64,000 nucleotides of DNA from Winogradskyella sp. (GCA_004211785.1 SHBX01000002.1:62001-126000), one strand, 5' to 3'; positions 18,601 through 26,905 are shown, counted from the first letter of the stretch. Notes: generated by a model from the sequence alone, not told the origin. Made by a program: numbers and translations.

Positions 18601-19370
18601 TAGAATTAGATTTTAATAGAGTTAAAATAAGAACATTTAGAATATCTCCAGCTCTAGTATGGAAATCGCAATATGGTTCTGAATTTGAGGTTGGAGCCAC
18701 TTATGAATCTAATGAAGTAGATCGAACATCAGGACGTTATTTAGAAACCATTACTACACCAACAGATGCCGTTTTTGACAAGCAAGATTTTTATGGAGCG
18801 CATGCAAAGTATGTCTACGACATAAAAAATAGCAGCTCATTTCCTACTTTAGGAATGCTATTTGGTCTTGAAGCTGGTTTCAAAAATAATGTGAGTACAT
18901 CCAAAGGTTATGGATATATAATACCTGAATTAGGTTTTGACTATAAAATCACGCATCAAGGTAGTGTAGTATTAGCAACTAAATTAAGAAGTCAAATTAA
19001 CTTAGGCGATGATTTTGAATTTTATCAAGCAGCTAGCTTAGGGGATTCTGAAGGTTTACGCGGATTTAGGAGAGAGCGTTTTGCTGGGAAGCAATCCTTT
19101 GTGCAGAGTACAGATTTAAGATTTAATTTAAGACGTAAAGGGGCAAACTTTTTACCGTTTAATGTAGGTTTCTATGGCGGCTTTGATTATGGTCGTGTAT
19201 GGATAGACGATAGTAGAGTTCTTAATCCAATATTTAATGAGAGCGGATGGAACACATCAGTCGGAGGTGGTGTTTTTGTGAGTGCTTATAGTATGTTTAC
19301 AGCTAACATTTCAGCATTTAGTAGTGATGATGGATTACGTTTAGCGTTTAAATTAGGTTTCGGATTTTAA
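15675..19370 (+). CDS. Lipoprotein with metallophosphoesterase domain, kinase-like middle and Omp85-type beta-barrel
   Basis: This 1231-residue protein has a lipoprotein signal peptide (FLSGC, Cys20). Residues 45-320 form a calcineurin-like phosphoesterase: LGDAGN, LGDNIYP, GNHDWY, HHPMF and GHEHN. From about 850 to the C-terminal phenylalanine there is a beta-barrel of the Omp85/D15 surface-antigen type, including an RGF motif near 1130 (GLRGFRRERF). The middle carries kinase-like signatures: a glycine-rich loop and lysine in SLRLEDKQGRQYVMRALKK near 440-460, D600 in GDWDRHQDQ, and D625/D627 in PRDRDQAF. That resembles secretory kinases of the CotH/Fam20/HipA type and is my inference. The protein likely sits in the outer membrane with the enzyme parts periplasmic. 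Substrates are unknown. Confidence 0.8.
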   Translation: MKTNYKFSLIPLLTIFLSGCATMQMQVDQSKTAQYPTDKELLHSFYLLGDAGNSKLGETDLAIQDFGEALNQASANSTAVFLGDNIYPKGFNTKDKNEEALVKHRLQVQIDAAKNFKGSTVFIPGNHDWYSKSKGLKKQEKFVEDALGKNTFLPENGCPIERVKISDDVVLIVIDSHWYITNWDNHPTMNDDCEIKTRADFLLELGSEIKKARGKTTLIAIHHPMFNNGSHGGQYSFKSHMKPLPVFGTLKNIARKTGGIIDVDSQNKMYNELQKRVVSLARQNDKTIFVSGHEHNLQYLVNNGLPQIISGSGSKITAARLIGNGQFAYGANGFARLDVFKDGSSFVRFYEAGKEGAIFQTQVIKPNQEPNLTNYPDSFPEEKVASVYTKEEIDKSGFHKFLWGDRYRKQFGKEVKAPVVSLDTLFGGVIPVRKGGGNQSKSLRLEDKQGRQYVMRALKKQASQYLQAILFKDQYIGNKLDESFASDLLLDVFTGAHPYAPFVVGDLADAIGVYHTNPVLYYIPKQKALGDFNSDFGDELYMIEEHTSEGHDDKASFGYSNTLLSTADMMKKIHKDEDIVIDEAAYIKARLFDMLIGDWDRHQDQWRWIEFKENGKKVYRPMPRDRDQAFSKMSDGFLLTAAVKLVPTAGLLREYNEDLVDVKGINVEPYPLDMELIQDSGKDVWNEQVKLIQNNVTDDIIEKAFLNMPVEVRDGDVDEIKRLLKARRGNLQKISDRYFDVIAKFSVIKGTNKDDWFDIERMPNGKTKVTAYRIKDGKKADIFHERTFSRDETKEIWIYALDDDDVFNVFGEGERLIKIRLIGGQNNDTYDIKNGKKLKYYDYKSKKNTFVTNKGSRKLTDDYETNVYNYKKLKNNTIQTVPSIGFNPDDGFKIGFSSTLTNYVFERNPFSSQHTITAGYFFATSGFDIAYTGEFANVIGQANLKIDSRFTSPNFARNFFGFGNNTPNLEPDNDNIELDFNRVKIRTFRISPALVWKSQYGSEFEVGATYESNEVDRTSGRYLETITTPTDAVFDKQDFYGAHAKYVYDIKNSSSFPTLGMLFGLEAGFKNNVSTSKGYGYIIPELGFDYKITHQGSVVLATKLRSQINLGDDFEFYQAASLGDSEGLRGFRRERFAGKQSFVQSTDLRFNLRRKGANFLPFNVGFYGGFDYGRVWIDDSRVLNPIFNESGWNTSVGGGVFVSAYSMFTANISAFSSDDGLRLAFKLGFGF

Positions 19371-19390
19371 TAATAATCTTATATAAATAA

Positions 19391-19419
19391 AAAAGCCAGC
19401 AATTAATTGCTGGCTTTTT
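19391..19419. terminator. Bidirectional terminator between convergent genes
   Basis: AAAAGCCAGCAATT pairs with AATTGCTGGCTTTT, flanked by A-runs and T-runs on the two sides. It serves both the long lipoprotein gene and the convergent propeller lipoprotein gene. Confidence 0.9.
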
Positions 19420-19423
19420 AGAT

Positions 19424-20269
19424 TTAATCAATCCTGTATTCATACAAATTCCCACCCTTTACACCCAAATATTCATCTGCAATATAAAGCGTACTGTCAT
19501 TCTTAAAAGCAACACTTTCTTTCTGAGAAGCATATTCAAACTCATAACGTTTATAATCAGATGTAAAGAATTTGTTTCCCTTTAATTTAGAGAAGACTAA
19601 AACAGAATTCTCTGTCAATAACGCCAACTTATTGCCTTTAGCATTAATATCTGCTGATGTCACCCAGCATTCAGACTGGTCACATGTATTAAATGTATCA
19701 ATATATTTGGCTTTATAGTTTCCTTTTGTAGTTGGTAATCTGTAGAGATTAGTTTTACCTGGGTTTTTATGCGCACGACTTTTGGTAAATAGATATAAGG
19801 AATCATTATAAAAGAAAAAGGCCTCACAATCAAAATGACGTTTACTTTTTTTAGGAGGAAATTTCTTTTGTTCTGGATATGTAAAACTAATAATTTTTGG
19901 TTTTATAGATGCTTTGTTTTTACTTAAGTCCTTAGCTGTAATTTTTAATATAGAAAGCTGTTCACTATCATTATCATTATTACCAAAATTTCCAATATAG
20001 ATGTTGCCTTTTGGGTCAGTTGTTAAATCTTCCCAATCTCTATTTTTGGCTTTAATTTTAATAGCTTTTACAATGTCTCCAGCTACGTTTAGACCATATA
20101 AAATAGGTTTATTACCGCTATCATTAACCATCCAAAACAGATTTTTTTTTGCATCAGTTTCAAGTCCAGAAACTTCATTGAGGTCTATGGGCAAATCCAT
20201 AATCACTTTGAGGTCGCCAGTTTCACAACTTAGAATTAATAAACAAAGGATAAAAAAGTATTTACGCAT
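19424..20269 (-). CDS. Lipoprotein, predicted beta-propeller of unknown function
   Basis: This 281-residue protein starts at ATG 20269 with a lipoprotein signal peptide (CLLILSC, Cys17). The frame is open for another 264 bp upstream, but those residues carry no signal and run into the neighbouring promoter region. The mature part has repeating short strands with SGLETD, YIGNFGNND, DCEAFFFYNDSLYLFTKS and KESVAFKNDSTLYIADE. That is typical of propeller proteins that resemble SdiA-regulated or NHL families. No catalytic motif is recognised. It is probably attached to the outer or inner membrane facing the periplasm. Confidence 0.7.
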   Translation of the reverse strand: MRKYFFILCLLILSCETGDLKVIMDLPIDLNEVSGLETDAKKNLFWMVNDSGNKPILYGLNVAGDIVKAIKIKAKNRDWEDLTTDPKGNIYIGNFGNNDNDSEQLSILKITAKDLSKNKASIKPKIISFTYPEQKKFPPKKSKRHFDCEAFFFYNDSLYLFTKSRAHKNPGKTNLYRLPTTKGNYKAKYIDTFNTCDQSECWVTSADINAKGNKLALLTENSVLVFSKLKGNKFFTSDYKRYEFEYASQKESVAFKNDSTLYIADEYLGVKGGNLYEYRID

Positions 20270-20327
20270 AAAGGCTTCAAAATTTATAATGCTAAATTTA
20301 CAGCGATAATTTATAGGAACCCGTTTT

Positions 20328-21551
20328 TTGGAGAATTTTAATAAAGATTTAGATATTGCAATTATTGGTGGTGGTGCCGCTGGTTTTTTTACAGCTATTA
20401 ATATTGCCCAGCAAAATTCGAATCTATCAATCGCTATTTTCGAACGAGGAAAAACAGGGCTACAAAAAGTAAAAATCTCTGGTGGTGGACGTTGTAATGT
20501 TACGCATGCCGAATTTATTCCCTCGGAACTCATTAATAATTACCCAAGAGGTAGAAAAGAATTGCTTGGACCTTTCCATACCTTCATGACAGGTGATACC
20601 ATTGCTTGGTTCGAGGAACGAGGTATTGAGCTCAAAATTGAAGAAGATGGGCGTATGTTTCCAGCTTCAAATTCATCGCAAACCATCATCGATTGCTTTT
20701 TAACTGAAGCAAAAAAATACGATGTAAACGTATTATATAATCATTCTGTAAAGACAGTTCTAGCAGATGAAAATAAATTCGTTTTAAAAACGAACCAAGG
20801 TGAGGTGAGGTGTAAAAAATTAGTTATAGCTACAGGAAGTAATCCAAAAATTTGGAATCTTTTATCTGATTTAGGTCATAATATTGTCCATCCTGTGCCG
20901 TCATTATTCACGTTTGATATTAAAGACGAGCGTATTAAAGATATTCCTGGCGTCGTTGCAAAAGATGTTGGGGTTAAGATTATAGGAACGGATTTAGAAT
21001 CAGAAGGACCTTTGCTTATAACACACGTAGGGATGAGTGCACCAGCAATTTTAAAACTCTCTGCTTTTGGAGCTGTAGAATTGGCAAAATTGAATTACAA
21101 TTTTAAAATCGCAGTAAATTTTATTCGTCATGATACGGAATCTTGTATGAAGATATTGAAATCTGTAAAACAAGATTTTCCTAAAAAAACAGTGTTGAAT
21201 TTGGCACAATTCGATTTACCAAAACGCTTATGGAAAAAGTTGGTTTTAGCCTCAAATATTCAGGAGACAGAACGTTGGGCTGATTTAAATAAGACCCAAT
21301 TAGAGGTACTTGTTAATCAATTGACAAATGCCATTTTTCAAGTGACTGGGAAGAGTACTTTTAAAGAAGAATTTGTCACAGCTGGTGGTGTAGATTTAAA
21401 AGAAATCAACTTTAAAACCTTTGAAAGTAAACGTATTCCAGACTTATATTTTGCAGGCGAAGTGATTAATGTAGATGCGGTTACAGGAGGTTTTAATTTT
21501 CAAAATGCGTGGACGAGCGCTTATATAGTTTCTCAATCAATAGCTAAATAA
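20328..21551 (+). CDS. FAD-dependent oxidoreductase, HI0933/BaiN family
   Basis: This is a predicted soluble flavoprotein. The N-terminal dinucleotide-binding motif is IAIIGGGAAGFFTA, followed by KVKISGGGRCNVTHA, the hallmark of the HI0933/YhiN group. It closes with FAGEVINVDAVTGGFNFQNAWTS at the C-terminus. The only suitable start is TTG 20328. The physiological substrate of this family is not settled; some members reduce unsaturated steroid-like compounds. The DUF1697 gene starts on the last base of its stop codon (TAATG), so the two are coupled. Confidence 0.88.
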   Translation: MENFNKDLDIAIIGGGAAGFFTAINIAQQNSNLSIAIFERGKTGLQKVKISGGGRCNVTHAEFIPSELINNYPRGRKELLGPFHTFMTGDTIAWFEERGIELKIEEDGRMFPASNSSQTIIDCFLTEAKKYDVNVLYNHSVKTVLADENKFVLKTNQGEVRCKKLVIATGSNPKIWNLLSDLGHNIVHPVPSLFTFDIKDERIKDIPGVVAKDVGVKIIGTDLESEGPLLITHVGMSAPAILKLSAFGAVELAKLNYNFKIAVNFIRHDTESCMKILKSVKQDFPKKTVLNLAQFDLPKRLWKKLVLASNIQETERWADLNKTQLEVLVNQLTNAIFQVTGKSTFKEEFVTAGGVDLKEINFKTFESKRIPDLYFAGEVINVDAVTGGFNFQNAWTSAYIVSQSIAK

Positions 21552-22096
21552 TGAAAACACACATAATTCTATTAAGAGGTATTAACGTTGGCGGTCATAG
21601 AAAAGTACCTATGGCAGAGTTGCGAGAGTTGCTTTCTGGATTGGGATGCCAAGACGTGCAGACGTACATTCAGAGTGGAAATGTAGTGTTACATTCGTCC
21701 GAAACACCAGAAAAATTGAAATTAAATATCCAAAAAGCTATTCTCAGTAATTTTGGTTTTGAAGTCCTTATTTTAGTTAAGACTTATATAGAATTACAAG
21801 ACATCTATGATAAATGCCCTTTCCAAAATGAAGCAAAAGAAAAAAGTTACTTCATGATGTTAGATAATTCGCCAAATAAATCAGGTTTAGAAGAAGTTTC
21901 TAAGTTATCCTATGATGGCGAAGAATTTAAAATTACAGATAGCGCAATTTATTTCTATAGCGCTAATGGTTATGGACGTACAAAATTCAACTCAAACTTC
22001 TTTGAACGTCAACTAAAAGTGAATGCTACAGCACGAAACTATAAGACGATGCTAAAAATATTAGCAATGGCAAAAGAAACAGAATCTAAGCTTTAG
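21551..22096 (+). CDS. DUF1697 family protein
   Basis: This 181-residue cytosolic protein opens with LLRGINVGGHRKVPMAEL and continues with DVQTYIQSGNVVL. Those are the defining motifs of DUF1697. The C-terminal segment KFNSNFFERQLKVNATARNYKT is also typical. No function is known for the family. It overlaps the upstream flavoprotein stop by one base, and the mevalonate genes that follow have their own promoter box. Confidence 0.85.
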   Translation: MKTHIILLRGINVGGHRKVPMAELRELLSGLGCQDVQTYIQSGNVVLHSSETPEKLKLNIQKAILSNFGFEVLILVKTYIELQDIYDKCPFQNEAKEKSYFMMLDNSPNKSGLEEVSKLSYDGEEFKITDSAIYFYSANGYGRTKFNSNFFERQLKVNATARNYKTMLKILAMAKETESKL

Positions 22097-22104
22097 AAAT
22101 TACC

Positions 22105-22112
22105 TATTTTTG
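22105..22112 (+). promoter_or_regulatory. -7 promoter box before mvaD
   Basis: TATTTTTG matches TAnnTTTG exactly, 17 bp before the mvaD ATG and just after the DUF1697 stop. No clear -33 element is present. Confidence 0.5.
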
Positions 22113-22129
22113 CATCAGAAATTAAACGC

Positions 22130-23206
22130 ATGACAGAGCAAGATTTTATTCTTAAAGATTACAAATCCAACAGTAAGAATGGGCGTGTAAAATGGGAGTC
22201 ACCCAGTAATATAGCTTTAGTAAAATACTGGGGAAAACGTGAGAATCAAATCCCAGAAAACCCTTCAATAAGTTTTACATTATCTAATTGCAAAACAATT
22301 ACCGAGGTAACTTATACAAAAAAAGAAGGCAGTGATTTTAGTTTTGATGTCATTTTCGAAGGTGAGAAGAACGAAGCTTTTAAACCAAAAATCCAAACAT
22401 TTTTTGAACGTGTAGAAATTTATGTTCCTTTTATAAGAGATTATCACTTTAAGATTGAAACCTCAAATACATTTCCTCATAGTTCAGGTATCGCATCCTC
22501 AGCCTCAGGGATGAGTGCTTTGGCATTATGTTTAATGAGTATTGAAGAAGAATTAGGAGCAAATTATTCTGAAGAATATTTTAATCAAAAAGCCTCATTT
22601 TTAGCACGATTAGGTTCAGGAAGTGCATGCAGAAGTGTAGAAGGAGAACTGGTCGTTTGGGGAAATACAAAAAGTATTTCAGATAGTTCAGACCTATTTG
22701 GTATTAAGTTTAGTGAAAATATTCATCCAAATTTTCAAAATTATCAAGATGCGATTTTGTTGGTTGATAAAGGCGAAAAACAAGTGAGCAGTACTGTTGG
22801 GCATAAGTTGATGTTTGGTCATCCATTTGCTCAAAAGCGTTTTGAGCAAGCACACGACAACCTTGCTGAACTTAAAGAAGTACTTGTGTCTGGCGATTAC
22901 AAAAGATTTATTGAAATTGTTGAAAGTGAGGCATTAACACTCCATGCGATGATGATGACGAGCATGCCGTATTTTATTCTAATGAAGCCAAATACACTTC
23001 AAATTATTAATAAAATATGGGAATTTAGAAAGCAAACAGGCTCTAATATCTGCTTTACTTTAGATGCAGGTGCTAATGTACATGTCTTATTTCCAGATGC
23101 AGAGCAAGAAAAAGTTTATGAGTTCATTAAGAGCGACTTGGTTGCGTATTGCCAAAATGGTCACTATATTTGTGATAAGGTTGGAAAAGGTGCTCAAAAA
23201 TCATGA
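22130..23206 (+). CDS. mvaD: Diphosphomevalonate decarboxylase
   Basis: This GHMP-superfamily enzyme converts mevalonate diphosphate to isopentenyl diphosphate. Hallmarks are WESPSNIALVKYWGKR at the N-terminus, the phosphate-binding loop SSGIASSASGMSAL, GSGSACRSVEGE, and the late motif TLDAGANVHVL. At 358 residues it is somewhat longer than the common 320-330. It is followed 22 bp later by the mevalonate kinase-like gene. Together they show that this organism makes isoprenoids by the mevalonate route, as is usual in Flavobacteriaceae. Confidence 0.93.
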   Translation: MTEQDFILKDYKSNSKNGRVKWESPSNIALVKYWGKRENQIPENPSISFTLSNCKTITEVTYTKKEGSDFSFDVIFEGEKNEAFKPKIQTFFERVEIYVPFIRDYHFKIETSNTFPHSSGIASSASGMSALALCLMSIEEELGANYSEEYFNQKASFLARLGSGSACRSVEGELVVWGNTKSISDSSDLFGIKFSENIHPNFQNYQDAILLVDKGEKQVSSTVGHKLMFGHPFAQKRFEQAHDNLAELKEVLVSGDYKRFIEIVESEALTLHAMMMTSMPYFILMKPNTLQIINKIWEFRKQTGSNICFTLDAGANVHVLFPDAEQEKVYEFIKSDLVAYCQNGHYICDKVGKGAQKS

Positions 23207-23228
23207 ACATTCCAACAAATAAAAAGTT

Positions 23229-24158
23229 ATGAAAGGTCCCCTGTTTTATTCAAAAATTCTATTATTCGGAGAATACGGAATTATAAAAGACTCTAAAGGA
23301 TTATCAATCCCTTACAACTTTTATAACGGAGCACTAAAGATGGAAGAACATCCCTCTGAAGAAGCTATTAAATCTAACGAAAGTTTAAAACGTTTTGCTA
23401 CATATTTAAAGAGTCTAGCCGTTGAGCTGGTTAATTTTGATATGGAAAAGCTTCAAAGCGATGTTAACGCTGGGATGTACTTTGACTCATCAATACCTCA
23501 AGGTTATGGTGTTGGTAGTAGCGGTGCTTTAGTTGCGGCTATTTACGACAAATACGCTACCGATAAGATTACAGTTTTAGAAAACCTAACTAGAGAAAAA
23601 CTGCTTAAGTTAAAGTCTATTTTCTCTGAGATGGAATCTTTCTTTCATGGAAAATCTTCAGGATTAGACCCACTAAATAGTTATTTAAGTTTACCAATTC
23701 TTATAAAATCTAAAGATAATATTGAAGCTACCGGAATACCATCTCAAAAGAGTGAGGGAAAAGGAGCCGTATTTTTATTAGATAGTGGTATTGTAGGCGA
23801 AACAGCACCAATGGTAGGCATTTTTATGGAAAACATGAAAAACGAAGGTTTCCGAAGTATGCTTAAAGAGCAGTTTATAAAACATACAGACGCTTGTGTG
23901 GACGATTTCTTAAAAGGAGATATCAAGTCATTATTCAAAAACACAAAACAGTTGTCTAAAGTTGTGTTTAATAACTTTAAACCCATGATACCAAAACAAT
24001 TTCATGCACTTTGGAAAAAAGGTATCGAGACCAACGATTACTATCTTAAGCTTTGTGGCTCTGGTGGTGGTGGTTATATTCTTGGCTTCACCGAGAATAT
24101 AGATAATGCTAGAGAAGCCCTTAAAGGTCAAAAACTAGAAGTCGTTTATAATTTCTAA
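23229..24158 (+). CDS. Mevalonate kinase-like GHMP kinase
   Basis: This 309-residue protein has the GHMP kinase motifs SKILLFGEYG at the N-terminus, QGYGVGSSGALVA (ATP loop) and LCGSGGGGYILGF near the end. In mevalonate clusters of this group it is taken as mevalonate kinase. A phosphomevalonate kinase role cannot be ruled out from sequence, and no third kinase of the pathway is in the window. It lies between mvaD and the UbiA gene on the same transcript. Confidence 0.85.
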   Translation: MKGPLFYSKILLFGEYGIIKDSKGLSIPYNFYNGALKMEEHPSEEAIKSNESLKRFATYLKSLAVELVNFDMEKLQSDVNAGMYFDSSIPQGYGVGSSGALVAAIYDKYATDKITVLENLTREKLLKLKSIFSEMESFFHGKSSGLDPLNSYLSLPILIKSKDNIEATGIPSQKSEGKGAVFLLDSGIVGETAPMVGIFMENMKNEGFRSMLKEQFIKHTDACVDDFLKGDIKSLFKNTKQLSKVVFNNFKPMIPKQFHALWKKGIETNDYYLKLCGSGGGGYILGFTENIDNAREALKGQKLEVVYNF

Positions 24159-24162
24159 ATAC

Positions 24163-25065
24163 ATGTTGCCTAGGACTCAAAAACACTTCGTTTTAAAGGT
24201 TTTTAGTCTCTTTTCTGTTGTTCGTGGCTATAATATTTTAGTAGTTGTCATAGCCCAATATCTAGCAGCCATATACATTTTTGCGCCAGATTTACATTTC
24301 AAACATGTAGTGTTTGATATTAATTTGTTGATGCTAGTCTTAGCATCTTCAGCAGTCATTGCTTCAGGTTATATTATCAATAATTTTTACGATTCTGAGA
24401 AAGATTTAATCAACAGACCTAATAAAAGCATGTTGGATAGATTGGTGAGTCAAAACACAAAGCTGTCTATCTATTTTACGCTAAATTTTCTTGCGATTAT
24501 TTTTGCAAGCTATGTGTCATTTAGAGCAGTTGTATTTTTTGCACTTTACATTTTTGCGATTTGGTTTTATTCGCATAAGCTGAAAAAAATGCCAATAACA
24601 GGGAATTTGGTTTCAGCAATTCTTACAGTAACACCATTCTTCGCCATCTTTATCTATTACAAGAATTTTGAGCTCGTCGTATTTATGCATGCATTGTTCT
24701 TATTTATGTTGGTGTCAATGCGAGAGCTTACAAAAGACTTAGAAAATATAAAAGGCGATTTGGCCCTCAATTACAGAACAATACCAGTAGTTTACGGAGA
24801 AAAAATGGCTAAATATTTATTGACAGGAGCCACTATAATTACATGTGCTTCGGCATTTGTTCTCATTTTTTATTTCCAAATAGGACATATGTATTATTTC
24901 TTCTACGCAAGTGTAATTTTATTGTTTATTTATGGACTAATGCTATGGAAATCCAATTCGAAAACGCACTATTTGTGGCTTCATAATATTTTAAAATTTA
25001 TTATTGTTGCTGGTGTGTTTTCCATATTACTTATAGATATTAATCTTGTTTTAAACCGATTATAA
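24163..25065 (+). CDS. UbiA family prenyltransferase
   Basis: This multi-pass membrane enzyme has the two aspartate-rich motifs of the UbiA superfamily: NNFYDSEKDLINRP in the first half and RELTKDLENIKGDL in the second. It has about seven to nine hydrophobic helices over 300 residues. It transfers a prenyl chain to an acceptor. Neighbouring mevalonate genes supply the donor. The acceptor is uncertain; similar flavobacterial genes are often labelled geranylgeranylglycerol-phosphate geranylgeranyltransferase, which I cannot confirm. It begins 4 bp after the kinase stop, and the nitrilase follows with no gap. Confidence 0.85.
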   Translation: MLPRTQKHFVLKVFSLFSVVRGYNILVVVIAQYLAAIYIFAPDLHFKHVVFDINLLMLVLASSAVIASGYIINNFYDSEKDLINRPNKSMLDRLVSQNTKLSIYFTLNFLAIIFASYVSFRAVVFFALYIFAIWFYSHKLKKMPITGNLVSAILTVTPFFAIFIYYKNFELVVFMHALFLFMLVSMRELTKDLENIKGDLALNYRTIPVVYGEKMAKYLLTGATIITCASAFVLIFYFQIGHMYYFFYASVILLFIYGLMLWKSNSKTHYLWLHNILKFIIVAGVFSILLIDINLVLNRL

Positions 25066-26013
25066 ATGAATACCACACTTAAAATTGCCATGGCGCAAAT
25101 TGCACCAGTTTGGTTAGACAAACCTGCAACATTACAAAAGATTGAAAAATCAATTATAGATGCAGCTAAAGAAAATGCCGAACTTATTGTTTTTGGTGAA
25201 GCCTTATTGCCAGGTTATCCATTTTGGTTGGCGCTAACAGGCGGTGCTGAGTGGAATACAGACGTCAATAAAAAACTGCATGCGCACTATGTAAGCAATT
25301 CTATTTGTATTGAAAAAGGAGAGTTGGATTCGATTTGTAAACTAGCAAAAGAACATAAAATAGCCATTTATTTAGGTGTTATGGAACGCCCTGAAGATCG
25401 TGGAGGTCATAGTATTTATGCTTCTTTGGTTTACATTAATGAAAAAGGCGAAGTACAATCGGTTCATAGAAAATTACAACCAACTTATGATGAGCGTTTA
25501 ACTTGGGCGCCAGGTGATGGTAACGGACTTAAAGTACACCCATTAAAAGCATTTACGGTTGGTGGTCTTAACTGTTGGGAAAACTGGATGCCATTACCAA
25601 GAACAGCATTATACGGACAAGGCGAAAACTTGCATATTGCTGTTTGGCCGGGAAGTGATCATAACACTAAAGATATAACACGTTTTATTGCACGAGAATC
25701 ACGTTCTTACGTGGTTTCGGTATCGAGTTTAATGGCAAGGACAGATTTTCCTAAAGACACGCCTTATTACGATGAAATTATCAAAAATGCACCAGAAACA
25801 TTAGCCAATGGCGGGAGTTGTATTGCAGGACCAGATGGCGAGTGGATTGTAGAACCCGTTTTGCATAAAGAAGGGCTCATTTTTCAGACTATAGATTTTA
25901 ATCGTGTTTTGGAAGAACGGCAAAATTTTGATGCAGTTGGGCATTATTCACGTCCTGATGTCACCAAATTGATTGTAAACACAGAGCGACAAACTACCGT
26001 GGAAATAAAATAG
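25066..26013 (+). CDS. Nitrilase / carbon-nitrogen hydrolase
   Basis: This 315-residue enzyme has the Glu-Lys-Cys triad of the nitrilase superfamily: E in FGEALLPGYPFW, K in HRKLQPTYDERL, C in GGLNCWENWMPLPR. The CWENWMP form points to true nitrilases (nitrile to acid and ammonia) rather than amidases. It is cytosolic. The ATG follows directly on the UbiA stop (TAAATG), so it is co-transcribed with the isoprenoid genes, although no metabolic link is obvious. Confidence 0.9.
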   Translation: MNTTLKIAMAQIAPVWLDKPATLQKIEKSIIDAAKENAELIVFGEALLPGYPFWLALTGGAEWNTDVNKKLHAHYVSNSICIEKGELDSICKLAKEHKIAIYLGVMERPEDRGGHSIYASLVYINEKGEVQSVHRKLQPTYDERLTWAPGDGNGLKVHPLKAFTVGGLNCWENWMPLPRTALYGQGENLHIAVWPGSDHNTKDITRFIARESRSYVVSVSSLMARTDFPKDTPYYDEIIKNAPETLANGGSCIAGPDGEWIVEPVLHKEGLIFQTIDFNRVLEERQNFDAVGHYSRPDVTKLIVNTERQTTVEIK

Positions 26014-26032
26014 TTAATGTTAACTATTGTCT

Positions 26033-26040
26033 TACCTTTG
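26033..26040 (+). promoter_or_regulatory. -7 promoter box before the RsuA/RluB-like gene
   Basis: TACCTTTG matches TAnnTTTG exactly, 14 bp before the ATG at 26055. Confidence 0.6.
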
Positions 26041-26054
26041 CAAAAAATTTAATA

Positions 26055-26894
26055 ATGACAAGACAGCAAGGGAATAAAGGAAAAGGAAAACCTGCACGAA
26101 ATCAAAAAGATGGTGCTGGTAAAAAGCCATTTGTAAAAAGAAATGCGCCTTTTAAGAAGCAAGCTGCACCCAAAAAACCATCTAATCCAGATGAGATTAG
26201 ACTTAACAAATACATTGCCAATTCTGGCATGTGCTCGCGTCGTGAAGCAGATGAAAATATATCTATAGGTTTAGTAACTGTAAATGGCAAAGTTGTTACC
26301 GAGATGGGTTACAAAGTTAAACCAGGAGATGAAGTAAAATTCGATGGTAGACGCATTAATCCTGAGCCAAAAGTTTATGTGCTACTTAATAAACCAAAAG
26401 GTTTTGCTACGACTACTGCCGAAGGCAAAGGAAGAACAGTAATGGATTTGGTTGCTAATGCAACTAGTGCTAGAATAAAGCCAATTGGTCGCTTAGGACG
26501 TAACTCTCTAGGTTTATTGTTGTTTACTAATGATGATGAAGTTGTGCAAAAATTCACCAACTCTAAAAATGGTGTCGCACGATTATTCCAAGTAGAACTA
26601 GATAAGAATTTAAAGTTTGAAGACTTTAAAAAAATAAAAGAAGGGTTTAAGGTAAAAGGAAAACTCATTTCTGTTGAAGAAGTAAGCTATATCGATGGTG
26701 AACCAAAAAATAAGATTGGCATAAAAATCAAGAACACTGGAAATACCATTTTACGTACTATTTTTGAAGAGCTTAAATACGATTTGGTCAAGATAGATTG
26801 CGTGTCTATTGCGCATTTGACTAAAAAAGACATTCCAAGAGGTCACTGGAAACATTTAACTATACAAGAGATTAATACCTTGAAGATGCTTTAA
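26055..26894 (+). CDS. RsuA/RluB-family pseudouridine synthase homologue with degenerate active site
   Basis: This 279-residue protein has a basic, disordered N-terminus (1-45), an S4 RNA-binding domain (about 47-105: IRLNKYIANSGMCSRREAD) and an RsuA/RluB/RluE/RluF-type synthase fold. The family's catalytic aspartate in the GRLD motif is Gly148 here (GRLGRNSLGLLL; codon GGA at 26496-26498). The conserved active-site tyrosine is Phe178 (RLFQVEL). Arginines of the late NRxVRR and LDRV motifs are replaced by Thr231, Thr235 and Cys249. The fold is intact and the frame is unbroken. It probably lacks pseudouridylation activity and may act as an RNA-binding or ribosome-assembly factor. A catalytically normal paralogue should exist elsewhere. 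Confidence 0.85.
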   Translation: MTRQQGNKGKGKPARNQKDGAGKKPFVKRNAPFKKQAAPKKPSNPDEIRLNKYIANSGMCSRREADENISIGLVTVNGKVVTEMGYKVKPGDEVKFDGRRINPEPKVYVLLNKPKGFATTTAEGKGRTVMDLVANATSARIKPIGRLGRNSLGLLLFTNDDEVVQKFTNSKNGVARLFQVELDKNLKFEDFKKIKEGFKVKGKLISVEEVSYIDGEPKNKIGIKIKNTGNTILRTIFEELKYDLVKIDCVSIAHLTKKDIPRGHWKHLTIQEINTLKML

Positions 26895-26905
26895 AAATTA
26901 TTTAT

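Noticed and set aside
20270..20533. 88-residue N-terminal extension of the propeller lipoprotein
   Set aside because: The extension has no signal peptide. It crosses into the start of the divergent flavoprotein gene, while ATG 20269 gives a clean lipoprotein signal.
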